The notes beneath the pieces are model-generated. The model made no database searches and had not been told where the DNA came from. It saw only the letters and a list, made by a program, of their open reading frames with translations. A stretch of DNA of 64,000 nucleotides from SM23-32 sp964434535 (GTDB lineage: Bacteria > Planctomycetota > Brocadiia > SM23-32). A program made the translations under genes and the position numbers. How positions within the stretch are numbered: the first letter of the stretch is position 1; each line of letters opens with the position of its first letter. Location: contig CAYSWA010000002.1 of assembly GCA_964434535.1 (NCBI GenBank), positions 62,001-126,000 on the forward strand, written 5' to 3'. Positions 23,972-31,629 of the stretch are shown piece after piece.

Positions 23972-26851
23972 ATGAGAATCCGCCCCGCCGCCCGGCTGCT
24001 CGCCGTCGCGCTCGCCCTGCTGCTGGCCGGCGCAACGGCGGCCGTCGAGCCCGAGCTGACCCGCCCGCTGCCGGTCGATCCGAACGTCCACATGGCCGAG
24101 CTGGAGAACGGGCTGGAGGTCTGGATCCGGCGGCACGCCACCCCGCCCGGCCGCGTCGGCATCTGGCTCCACGTCTCGGCCGGCTCGCTCAACGAGGAGG
24201 AGGCCGAGCGGGGGCTCGCCCACTTCCTGGAGCACCTCGCCTTCAACGGCAGCGAGCACTTCCCGCCGGGCGAGCTGGTCAGGTACTTCGAGTCGATCGG
24301 CCTGACCTTCGGCACCCACCAGAACGCCTTCACGGGCTTCGACCAGACCGTCTACACGCTGGCCCTGCCCGACACGGACGACGCGACGGTCGGCAAGGGG
24401 CTGCTCTGCATGGCGGACTTCGCCTTCCGCCTGCTGCTGCTGCCGCAGGAGATCGAGAAGGAGCGGCGCGTGGTGCTGGAGGAGGTCCGCGCGCGCAAGG
24501 GCGCCCGCCAGCGGGTCATCGAGGCGCTGCTGCCGGTGCTGCTGCCCGAGTCCCGCGCCGGCCGACGGCTGCCGATCGGCAAGGAGGAGGTGATCGCCGC
24601 GCTGGAGCGCGAGGACTTCGTGCGCTTCTACCGCCGGTGGTACCGGCCCGGCAACGCGACGCTGCTGATCGTGGGCGATCGCGACCCGGCCGAGCTGGCC
24701 GAGCTGGCCCGGGCGGAGTTCGCCGAGTGGTCGCCGCTGGATGACCCGCCGCCGGAGCCCGACCCGGGCGTCGAGTCCTACAGCGAGACCCGGGCCGCCG
24801 TGATCACCGACCCGGAGCTGACCACCGCCGAGCCGAGCGTCGTCGCCGTGCGGCCCATGGAGCCGATGCAGACCGTCGGCGACCTGCGCCGGGAGCTGAT
24901 CGACGAGCTGGGGCTCTGGATCGTCGAGCGCCGCCTCGACGAGATGGTGCAGGAGGGCACGGCGCCGTTCCAGCGGGCGCACCTGCACAAGTTCCCGCTC
25001 TGGAACGTCTGCACCTACGTCGAGGCCGAGGCCGTCGGCCAGCCCGACCGCTCGGCCGAGATGATGCGCGCCGTGCTGGTGGAGCTGAAGCGCGCCCGCG
25101 AGCACGGCTTCCTGGAGCAGGAGCTGGCCGACGCCCGCAAGGCCCTGCTCGCCGCCGCCGACCAGGCCGCCCGCACCGAGCCGACCTGGGACGCCGGGGC
25201 GTTCCTCAGCGCCATGAGCGAGGCCGTCGCCCGCGACCGCAAGCCGATCTCCCAGGCCCAGCGCCTGGAGCTTATGACCGAGCTGATCGGCGGGGTCGCG
25301 CTGGAGGAGGTCGAGGCAGCGTTCCGGCGCAACTTCGACCCCGAGGCGCGCCTGCTCCTGGTGACCATGCCCGCGGAAGAGGGCCAGGCGGCGCCGGAGG
25401 AAGCAGACCTGCTCGCCGTCGCCGAGCAGGCCGAGGCCGTCGCCGTCGAGCCGCCCCGGGAGAAGGAGCGCCCCCTGAGCCTGCTCGCCCGCGAGCCCGA
25501 GCCCGGCGAGGTCGCCGGGCAGGAGGAGGAGCCGGACCTGGAGATCCTCTCCGTCACGCTCGCCAACGGCGTCCGCGCCCACCTGCGCTCGATGGACTTC
25601 AAAAAGGACGAGGTGCTGGTGCGGGTCACCCTCGGCGGGGGCGAGCTGCGGGAGACGGCCGCCGACCGGGGCGTCACCGACGTGGCGAGCCTCGCCTTCC
25701 GCCAGCCGGCCGGCGGGGGCCTGACCTCGACCCAGGTGCGCGACCTGCTCACGGGCAAGAACGTGGAGCTCGGCGTCGGCCAGGGCCGCGACTACGTCCG
25801 CCTGGAGCTGAGCGGCACGCCCGACGACATCGAGGAAGGCTTCCGACTGCTCCACCTGCTGCTGAGCGAGCCGCAGGTCGAGCCGGCCGCACTGGAGTTC
25901 TGGAGGGAGCAGATGGCCCAGGAGATCGAGCGGCGCAACACCAGCGTCGAGGCGCAGCTCGCCGAGGAGTCGTGGGCCCTGCGAACCGGCGACGACCCCC
26001 GCGTCGCCTTCCCCACCGGCGAGCAGGTGGAGCGGCTCACGCGGGAGCAGGGCCAGCAGTGGCTGGAGGCGATGATCGGCCGCGCGCCGATCGAGATGGC
26101 CGTCGTCGGCGACATCCCCCGCCAGCGGGCGTTGGAGCTGACGCGGAAGTACCTCGGCTCCCTCCCGCCGCGCCCGGGCCTCGGCGAGGACATGACGGAG
26201 CTGCGGCACGTCGAGCCCCGCCCCGGCGAGCTCGCGGCGACCGTCGAGGTCGAGACGATCACCCCCCGTGCGCGCGTCCTCGCCGGCTGGCTCGGCGCCG
26301 ACTGGACGGACGTGAAGGACCGGCGCATCCTCCAGATCGCCGCGCAGATCCTCACCACGCGCCTGCGCGAGGAGATCCGCGAGGAGCGTGGGCTGACCTA
26401 CTCCCCCTGGTGCGACGCCCGGCCGGCCCGGGCATACCCCGGCAGCGGGCTCTTCGCCGCCTACTTCAGCGCCGACCCCGAGAAGGCGGCGGAGGCGGCC
26501 GACGCCGCGCGCGAGGTCATCCAGGGCCTCGCCGGCGAAGGGCCGACCGAGGAGGAGATGGCCGCCGTGCGCAAGCAGTTCGCCAACATCATCGAGCTCT
26601 CGCAGAAGGAGCCCGCCTACTGGGCCGGCGTCCTCGCGGAGCTCGACTACCGCGGCACGGTCCTCCAGGATGTCAAGGCCGCCATGGAGGCATACACCGC
26701 CTACACCGTCGAGGACATGATGGACGTGCTCGGCCGCTACGCGGTGCCCGAGCGCCGCATCCAGGTCGTCGCCGTGCCCGTGCCCCCGGCGGGCCCTGCA
26801 GAGCCGGGCCCGGCCGAGTCCCCGGAAGAGGCCCCCACGCCGTCGCGATGA
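23972..26851 (+). CDS. M16-family zinc metalloprotease (pitrilysin/insulinase-like), exported
   Basis: The 959-residue protein starts at the second of two in-frame ATGs (23972), which has GGAG 9 bases upstream. A signal peptide occupies residues 1-24. The inverted zincin motif HFLEH (H84, E87, H88) and the distal Glu in VVLEEVRARKG match M16A/B peptidases. A second inactive M16 domain follows from about residue 520 (LANGVRAHL), with the substrate-binding LREEIREERGLTYSP motif near residue 805. It acts as a clamshell protease on peptides, probably in the periplasm. The C-terminal 30 residues are Pro/Ala-rich. Confidence 0.93.
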   Translation: MRIRPAARLLAVALALLLAGATAAVEPELTRPLPVDPNVHMAELENGLEVWIRRHATPPGRVGIWLHVSAGSLNEEEAERGLAHFLEHLAFNGSEHFPPGELVRYFESIGLTFGTHQNAFTGFDQTVYTLALPDTDDATVGKGLLCMADFAFRLLLLPQEIEKERRVVLEEVRARKGARQRVIEALLPVLLPESRAGRRLPIGKEEVIAALEREDFVRFYRRWYRPGNATLLIVGDRDPAELAELARAEFAEWSPLDDPPPEPDPGVESYSETRAAVITDPELTTAEPSVVAVRPMEPMQTVGDLRRELIDELGLWIVERRLDEMVQEGTAPFQRAHLHKFPLWNVCTYVEAEAVGQPDRSAEMMRAVLVELKRAREHGFLEQELADARKALLAAADQAARTEPTWDAGAFLSAMSEAVARDRKPISQAQRLELMTELIGGVALEEVEAAFRRNFDPEARLLLVTMPAEEGQAAPEEADLLAVAEQAEAVAVEPPREKERPLSLLAREPEPGEVAGQEEEPDLEILSVTLANGVRAHLRSMDFKKDEVLVRVTLGGGELRETAADRGVTDVASLAFRQPAGGGLTSTQVRDLLTGKNVELGVGQGRDYVRLELSGTPDDIEEGFRLLHLLLSEPQVEPAALEFWREQMAQEIERRNTSVEAQLAEESWALRTGDDPRVAFPTGEQVERLTREQGQQWLEAMIGRAPIEMAVVGDIPRQRALELTRKYLGSLPPRPGLGEDMTELRHVEPRPGELAATVEVETITPRARVLAGWLGADWTDVKDRRILQIAAQILTTRLREEIREERGLTYSPWCDARPARAYPGSGLFAAYFSADPEKAAEAADAAREVIQGLAGEGPTEEEMAAVRKQFANIIELSQKEPAYWAGVLAELDYRGTVLQDVKAAMEAYTAYTVEDMMDVLGRYAVPERRIQVVAVPVPPAGPAEPGPAESPEEAPTPSR

Positions 26852-27238
26852 GCGACACGCCCCGGCAACGGCGTTCACCACGAAGGTCACGAAGAAGCAC
26901 GAAGCACGGCGCACGGCAACGCCGGGCAAGAGGGGAACGGCAGTCCGGCCGTTCCGTCCGAGTTCCTTCGTGCCGTTCGTGCTCCCCGCGGCGATGCCGT
27001 GCCGGGTGTCCTGCCCGCCGAAAGTCCGGGACAGTCCCCTGCGGGGCTTGCGGCCCCTTCGGGATACAGTCCCGGGTTTCGGCTCCGGCCGTGGCCGTCA
27101 GTAGAGGGACGCGCTCCCGCGCGTCCTTGCCTCCCTTCGCGCCCTTCGTGCTCTTCGTGGCAATGTCTTGCCGTCGCCGCTGTGCCCGTCGTGTCGTCGT
27201 GGTCTGCTCGGCTTTTCTCCGTGTCTGCGTGGTGAGGT
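26852..27238. repeat. Intergenic block of CACGAAG-type and GGGACAG-type repeats
   Basis: No gene is present. Bases 26873-26905 read CACCACGAAGGTCACGAAGA followed by AGCACGAAG. Bases 26966-26990 and 27130-27240 are inverted members (CTTCGTGCCGTTCGTGC; CTTCGCGCCCTTCGTGCTC, TTCGTGGC, GTCGTGTCGTCGTGGTC, CTCCGTGTCTGCGTGGTG). Bases 27025-27090 are a separate GGGACAGTCCCC/GCGGGG/GATACAG element matching 1207-1256. The block separates two converging genes. Confidence 0.65.
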
Positions 27239-28546
27239 TCACCCCAGGGCGAAGTGCAGCGCCAGCCCGCCGGCGATGACGGCGGCCGCCGGCCCGAGCA
27301 GCCCCGCCGCGTTCGGCAGCACCCGCGTGCGGAAGTGCTCGCTGGTCACGATCAGGCAGACGTGCACCGGCGAGAGCATCGTGCCCATGAAGCCGCAGGC
27401 GAACGCCAGCGCCGTCACGCCGAGCAGCCCCCCGAGCGTGCCGTCGTTCATCAGCGGGATCACGATGGGGAACGAGGCGCCGACGAACCCGATCGTCACG
27501 CCCGTGGCGAGCCCGGCCACGAAGGGCAGCAGCATCACGATCAGCAGCAGCGGGACGCCCCAGGCGTCCATCTCCGCGTGCATCCGCGCCACCAGCGGCG
27601 TGCCGCCGGGCAGCTCCGCCTCGATGAAGGCGCCGTAGATGCGCACGGCGGCGACGATCACCGCCATGTTGAGCGCCCGCCCGCAGAGCAGCACGCGCTT
27701 CCACGCCTCTCGGTCGAGCGGGCGCTGCCGCTGGAGGACGGCCATCGCCGCCACCAGCCCGACCGCCATCGGCAGGTAGCGGTTCATCGCCGGCACGGCG
27801 ACGCCGGCCCCCCGCAGCGCCGCATGACCGCCCCGCACGAGGCCGTAGACGGCGATCACCACGACGATGGGCAGCACCAGCCCGAGCAGGCGCCGGCGCG
27901 GGGCGTGGTGCGCGTGCTCGGCGGGCGCGTCGGCGCCGGCCTCCACGTTGCGCAGCAGGAAGAGCCAGCCCCCGCCGATCGCGCAGAGGCTCAAGGGCAG
28001 CCCGATCAGCGCGAACTGCCAGATCTGGAGGCCCGTGATCTCCAGCGATAGCAGCAGCCCCGGATAGAGCGGCCACCAGTATTCCCAGATGTGGCGGAAC
28101 CAGTGGTTGGTCTGCGCCTTCAGGGCGGGGCTGACCATGCCGTCCATGTCGACGCTGTCCACCAGCGGGGCCGAGAACAGCGCCCCGCCGGGCATGGGCA
28201 GCAGGCCGATCACCGCCGGCAGCACGCCCATGGCCGCCCGCCGCGAGACCAGCGCCCGCACGCTGCCGACCAGGTCCTCCATCACCCCGCTGGCGGCCAT
28301 CTGCGAGCTGAGCCAGATCACCAGCACGATGATCAGCATCAGCATCAGGTTGCTCGGCGATGTGAGGCGCCGCCAGGCGATCGTGGCCATCTGCCCCGCC
28401 GGATGGCCCGACCAGAGCGCCAGCGCCAGCGCCCCGGCCGCCACCGAGACGATCAGGTGCCGGCAGAAGGCGTTCACGGCCAGGATCAGCGCCAGGGCCC
28501 CGATCACCTTCACCACGACGGGCACGCCGAGTATCCAGTCGACCAC
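27239..28546 (-). CDS. DUF401-family integral membrane protein (putative permease)
   Basis: The 435-residue protein has about eleven hydrophobic helices and no soluble domain. The motifs GLLPMPGGALFSAPLVD, NHWFRHIWEYWWPLYPGLL, ATGVTIGFVGASFPIVIPL and FMGTMLSPVHVCLIVT are those of DUF401 (TIGR00529), related to the ion/anion transporter families with paired GxP-like loops. Substrate unknown. It begins 18 bases after rlmN on the same strand, suggesting co-transcription. Its downstream side is the repeat block. Confidence 0.85.
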   Translation of the reverse strand: MVDWILGVPVVVKVIGALALILAVNAFCRHLIVSVAAGALALALWSGHPAGQMATIAWRRLTSPSNLMLMLIIVLVIWLSSQMAASGVMEDLVGSVRALVSRRAAMGVLPAVIGLLPMPGGALFSAPLVDSVDMDGMVSPALKAQTNHWFRHIWEYWWPLYPGLLLSLEITGLQIWQFALIGLPLSLCAIGGGWLFLLRNVEAGADAPAEHAHHAPRRRLLGLVLPIVVVIAVYGLVRGGHAALRGAGVAVPAMNRYLPMAVGLVAAMAVLQRQRPLDREAWKRVLLCGRALNMAVIVAAVRIYGAFIEAELPGGTPLVARMHAEMDAWGVPLLLIVMLLPFVAGLATGVTIGFVGASFPIVIPLMNDGTLGGLLGVTALAFACGFMGTMLSPVHVCLIVTSEHFRTRVLPNAAGLLGPAAAVIAGGLALHFALG

Positions 28547-28564
28547 GTCGGTCCGTCCTCCTTC

Positions 28565-29602
28565 TCAGTCGCGTGCGCGGCGCCCGCCGAGCTGCCCGCA
28601 GCCGGCGGCGATGTCGCGTCCGCGCCGGTAGCGCTGCGTCACGGGGACGCCCTCCCCTTCCAGGATGCCCCGGAAGCGCTCGATCTCCTCGCCGGTCGGC
28701 GGGCGGAACGCGCAGCCCGGCACGGGGTTCAGCGCGATCAGGTTCACCAGCGCGCCGAGTTCCCGCGCGATGCGCGCCGTGGCCCGGGCCGCCCTCGCCG
28801 AGGTGTTCACCGCCCTCAGGAGCACGTACTCGATCAGGAGTCGCCGACCGGTCCGCTCGCAGTACTCCTTGCAGGCGGCGAGCACGGCCTCCAGCGGATG
28901 CCTCTCGGCGATCGGCATCAGTTCGCGGCGCTGGACCTGGAACGGCGAGTTGAGCGAGAGCGCCAGGTTCGGCCGGACCGGGTGGGCGGCGAGGCGCCGG
29001 ATGCCCGGCGGCACGCCGGCGGTCGAGACGGTGATGCGCCGCGCGCCGAGCGCGAAGCGCCGCTCGTCGGCGAGCGATTCCAGCGCCGGCAGCACGGCCC
29101 CGAGGTTCAGAAGCGGCTCGCCCATGCCCATGAAGACGACGTTCGCCGGCCAATCGTGCGCGCGGGCCAGCGCCATGACCTGCCCGAGGACCTCCTCGAC
29201 CCGCAGGTCGCGCCCGAACCCGAGCCGCCCGGTCGCGCAGAACTCGCAGCCGAGCGCGCAGCCGGCCTGAGAGGAGATGCAGAACGTCTCGTGCGGCCGC
29301 CCGCCCATCCAGACGCTCTCGATCCACGCGCCGTCCCCCAGCGCGAAGAGGAACTTCTCGGTGCGCCGGTCCTCCGAGCGCGCGCGCTCCACCTCCCGGG
29401 GCAGGGCCGTCTCGAAGGCCCCGGCCAGGCGCTCCCGCAGCCCGGCCGGCAGGTTGGTCATCCCATCGAACGTGGCCGCGCGCCGCTCGTAGAGCCAGCC
29501 GAGGAGCTGGTCGAGCCGATAGTCCGGCTCGCCCCGCTCGCGCAGCCAGCCGGCCAGCTCGTCGGAGCCCACGCTCAGGATGTGCGGCTTCTGCTCCCCC
29601 AT
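28565..29602 (-). CDS. rlmN: 23S rRNA (adenine-2503-C2)/tRNA methyltransferase RlmN
   Basis: The 345-residue radical-SAM methyltransferase has the cluster motif C115-x3-C119-x2-C122 (CALGCEFCATG), the RlmN signature LGQVMA...VVFMGMGEPLLN, the STAG segment VSTAGVPPGI and the C-terminal mechanistic Cys in AAGCGQLGG (C335). It methylates A2503 of 23S rRNA and A37 of some tRNAs. Length and motifs are those of a full, active family member. It heads a two-gene unit with the DUF401 permease. Confidence 0.95.
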   Translation of the reverse strand: MGEQKPHILSVGSDELAGWLRERGEPDYRLDQLLGWLYERRAATFDGMTNLPAGLRERLAGAFETALPREVERARSEDRRTEKFLFALGDGAWIESVWMGGRPHETFCISSQAGCALGCEFCATGRLGFGRDLRVEEVLGQVMALARAHDWPANVVFMGMGEPLLNLGAVLPALESLADERRFALGARRITVSTAGVPPGIRRLAAHPVRPNLALSLNSPFQVQRRELMPIAERHPLEAVLAACKEYCERTGRRLLIEYVLLRAVNTSARAARATARIARELGALVNLIALNPVPGCAFRPPTGEEIERFRGILEGEGVPVTQRYRRGRDIAAGCGQLGGRRARD

Positions 29603-29718
29603 GGGACGGCGCCTCTGCGATGTAACCGGGCGGACGGTGAACCCCTCATCTTATCAGGCGCGGGGCGAATGGTGAACGGCGGGCCTGAAATACCAGGCAG
29701 GCCGGCCGCTCGGCCGAG

Positions 29719-30531
29719 TCAGAACGAGACGAGGGAGGGGTCGTACCGCCCGTTCCAGAGGCTGGGATCGCCGGTGCCGCCGACCTCCTGGGGGACCTCG
29801 GCGTCGTAGCCGGCCTCACGCATGGTGAGCGTGGCGGCGTGCCCGTCGGCGAACAGCGCGGCGAAGGTGCCGTTGGTATGGCGGGGATCGGCCGGGCACT
29901 GGCCCCCCGTGCCGCTGCCCCAGCGCCCGTTCAGCATGACGGGCGGGTCCAGCGTATAGGCGTGGACGCCGTCGGTCATGGAGGCATCTCCGAACGCATC
30001 GGCCACCATGATGGTGTTCTGGGGCACGCTGATCCGGCCTTCGCCCGTGGGGAAGGGGCGCAGGACGTCGGGGTCGGGCCAGAACGGCCCGAAGGTCATC
30101 CAGTTGTAGCCGTAGGAGCCTGTGCGCAGGTAGTCGGCGCGGTCGGCATCGGGCAGTTGATGGTCCGAGTCGCCGATGGCGGGGCAGCGCAGCAGGTCGT
30201 TGATGATGCGGTTGCCGGTCTGGGGAGTGCTCTGCCATGTCGGGTCCTCGACGCTGCCTCCGATGTAGGGCCCGATGGCCGTGGGCCAGCGCGTGTTGGG
30301 GCGGTCGTCCTTCCAGCGCGCGCAGGGGAAGACTCCGTCGAAGTCGTTCACGTACATACGCAAGCCCACACCGAGCTGGCGCAGGTTCTGCATGCACGCG
30401 ACCGTGCGGGCTCGGCCGCGCACGGCCAGCGCCGCGGGCAGCAGCAGCCCGGCAAGCAACGCGATGATGCCAATGACGACCAGCAGTTCGACGAGCGTGA
30501 AGCCGTCGTTGTGACGGATCCTGCCTCTCAT
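29719..30531 (-). CDS. Type II secretion/type IV pilin-like protein with H-X9-DG C-terminus
   Basis: The 270-residue protein has a class III (prepilin) leader NDG/FTLVELLVVIGIIALLAG with the cleavage Gly at 10 and Glu at mature position 5. The C-terminal part ends in an H-x(n)-FADGHA segment (GTFAALFADGHAATL) typical of the planctomycete/verrucomicrobial prepilin-type proteins of the DUF1559 kind. Such proteins are very numerous in PVC genomes and are presumed to be surface or periplasmic pseudopilins of unknown role. GAAGGAGGAGGGAG precedes the ATG. No pilus assembly genes are nearby. Confidence 0.88.
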   Translation of the reverse strand: MRGRIRHNDGFTLVELLVVIGIIALLAGLLLPAALAVRGRARTVACMQNLRQLGVGLRMYVNDFDGVFPCARWKDDRPNTRWPTAIGPYIGGSVEDPTWQSTPQTGNRIINDLLRCPAIGDSDHQLPDADRADYLRTGSYGYNWMTFGPFWPDPDVLRPFPTGEGRISVPQNTIMVADAFGDASMTDGVHAYTLDPPVMLNGRWGSGTGGQCPADPRHTNGTFAALFADGHAATLTMREAGYDAEVPQEVGGTGDPSLWNGRYDPSLVSF

Positions 30532-30584
30532 CTCCCTCCTCCTTCGTTTGTTGGGGCGGCGGCGATGTCTGCTCGCCCGGGGGA

Positions 30585-30638
30585 CAAAAACAGGAGGGCG
30601 CAGCCCGAGCGCGCCTGTCGCGCTCCGGCTGCGCCCTC
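30585..30638 (-). terminator. Intrinsic terminator of the feo operon
   Basis: A 12-bp helix (GAGGGCGCAGCC with GGCTGCGCCCTC), a C-C mismatch and a further 7 bp (GAGCGCG/CGCGCTC) close on a CCTGT loop at 30594-30638. On the minus strand the stem is followed by CTG and five T (30589-30585). A second hairpin, CCCGGCGC-CTC-GCGCCGGG, stands just upstream at 30643-30661. Together they insulate the iron operon from the pilin-like gene that starts at 30531. Confidence 0.8.
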
Positions 30639-30691
30639 ACTTCCCGGCGCCTCGCGCCGGGCCGTAGGACAGATCCCGTGCCGCCGGGCCG

Positions 30692-30958
30692 TCAGCTCCC
30701 GGCCAGCACCACCAACAGCCTTCGTCTCAACTCCTCAAGCGTCCTGGACTTGAACGCCTTCCGCGTCTCCTCGATGGCCCTGACTGCATCGAGCAGCGCG
30801 GCCCGCAGCCGCCGCTCGTGCGGACACTCCGGCAGCGGGCAGAAGGCCATCCGCGCACTTCCGGCTCCCACCAGGGCCCGATCGAGCAGCCTCCGATGCT
30901 CTCGTGCCGCTCGCTCGAGCTGCTCGGCGCTGTTTCTGATTGCTTCCTGCGGCTTCAT
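30692..30958 (-). CDS. Small protein of the feo operon, function unknown
   Basis: The 88 residues run from an ATG at 30958 (a GTG at 30964 is also possible). The protein is mostly helical, with charged amphipathic segments (SAEQLERAAREHRRLLDRAL, IEETRKAFKSRTLEELRRRL) around a central CPLPECPHERR motif that could bind metal. It starts 12 bases after the DtxR-FeoA gene and is the last gene before the terminator. Its position recalls FeoC, but the winged-helix/Fe-S pattern of FeoC is not visible. I do not recognise a family. Confidence 0.55.
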   Translation of the reverse strand: MKPQEAIRNSAEQLERAAREHRRLLDRALVGAGSARMAFCPLPECPHERRLRAALLDAVRAIEETRKAFKSRTLEELRRRLLVVLAGS

Positions 30959-30970
30959 CGTCACCGTTGC

Positions 30971-31615
30971 TCAGGGCTCTGCGCGCCGCACGTGGATCTG
31001 TGCGGCCATCGCCTTGTCCATGGCGAACTGCGATCCGCCCATCTCGATCAGGTAGGAGGGGAACCTCTGGCGCACCACGACCTCCTGGCCGGGCAGCGCC
31101 CCGATGGCCATCAGCTTGCGCAGGTCGCCCGCCTCGTCGGTCTCCAGGAAGGCGATCACCGCGGGACGGTTGGGCTCCAGCTCGGCCGCGGAGCAGAGCA
31201 GCGGCCCGGCCGCGCGGGCCATGCGCCGGCAGCACTCGCCGCGCGGAATGGGCTTGCCGTGGGGGCAGCGGTCGGGGTGGCCCAGCATGGTGCAGACGCG
31301 CTCCTCCAGGCCGCGATGCAACCCGTGCTCGAACTTGCAGCCCGCCCGGTGGACCTCCTCGTCGGTGCCGGCCAGCACGTCGGCGAGCAGGCGCTCCGCC
31401 AGGCGGTGGCGCCGGATGCAGCGGGCGGCCTCCCCGCGCCCGTCCGCTGTCAGCTCGGCGCGCCCGTCCGCCTCTCGCGCCAGGCCGCGCTGGGTGAGCG
31501 CTTCATATGCCTCGTCCTCGCGGAAGAGTTCGATCGGCGCCGCGCCGCCCTGCTCCTGGGTCAGCACCCAGAGCCTCTCCAGGATCTCCTCTGCCCTGTC
31601 GGTCAGTTCGGCCAC
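30971..31615 (-). CDS. DtxR-type regulator fused to a FeoA/SH3 domain
   Basis: The 214 residues consist of a short, degenerate N-terminal winged helix (residues 1-60), the DtxR metal/dimer domain with CKFEHGLHRGLEERVCTMLGHP followed by RCPHGKPIP, typical of the family, and a C-terminal FeoA-like SH3 barrel (about 145-208: GDLRKLMAIGALPGQEVVV, FAMDKAMAAQIHVR). It ends 15 bases downstream of feoB. FeoA supports FeoB transport, so this fusion may act both as iron sensor and as FeoB partner, and no separate feoA is present. The weak DNA-binding helix argues that transport modulation may be the main role. Confidence 0.8.
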   Translation of the reverse strand: MAELTDRAEEILERLWVLTQEQGGAAPIELFREDEAYEALTQRGLAREADGRAELTADGRGEAARCIRRHRLAERLLADVLAGTDEEVHRAGCKFEHGLHRGLEERVCTMLGHPDRCPHGKPIPRGECCRRMARAAGPLLCSAAELEPNRPAVIAFLETDEAGDLRKLMAIGALPGQEVVVRQRFPSYLIEMGGSQFAMDKAMAAQIHVRRAEP

Positions 31616-31629
31616 CGGCTCGCCCCCTC

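Noticed and set aside
23841..24035. Small minus-strand ORF upstream of M16
   Set aside because: Arg/Gly-rich shadow covering the M16 start and its promoter.
23516..26929. A 1137-residue minus-strand open frame over the M16 protease
   Set aside because: It is Leu/Gly/Arg/Asp-rich antisense to a gene with clear HxxEH and signal peptide and has no family motifs. High GC leaves long stop-free antisense frames.
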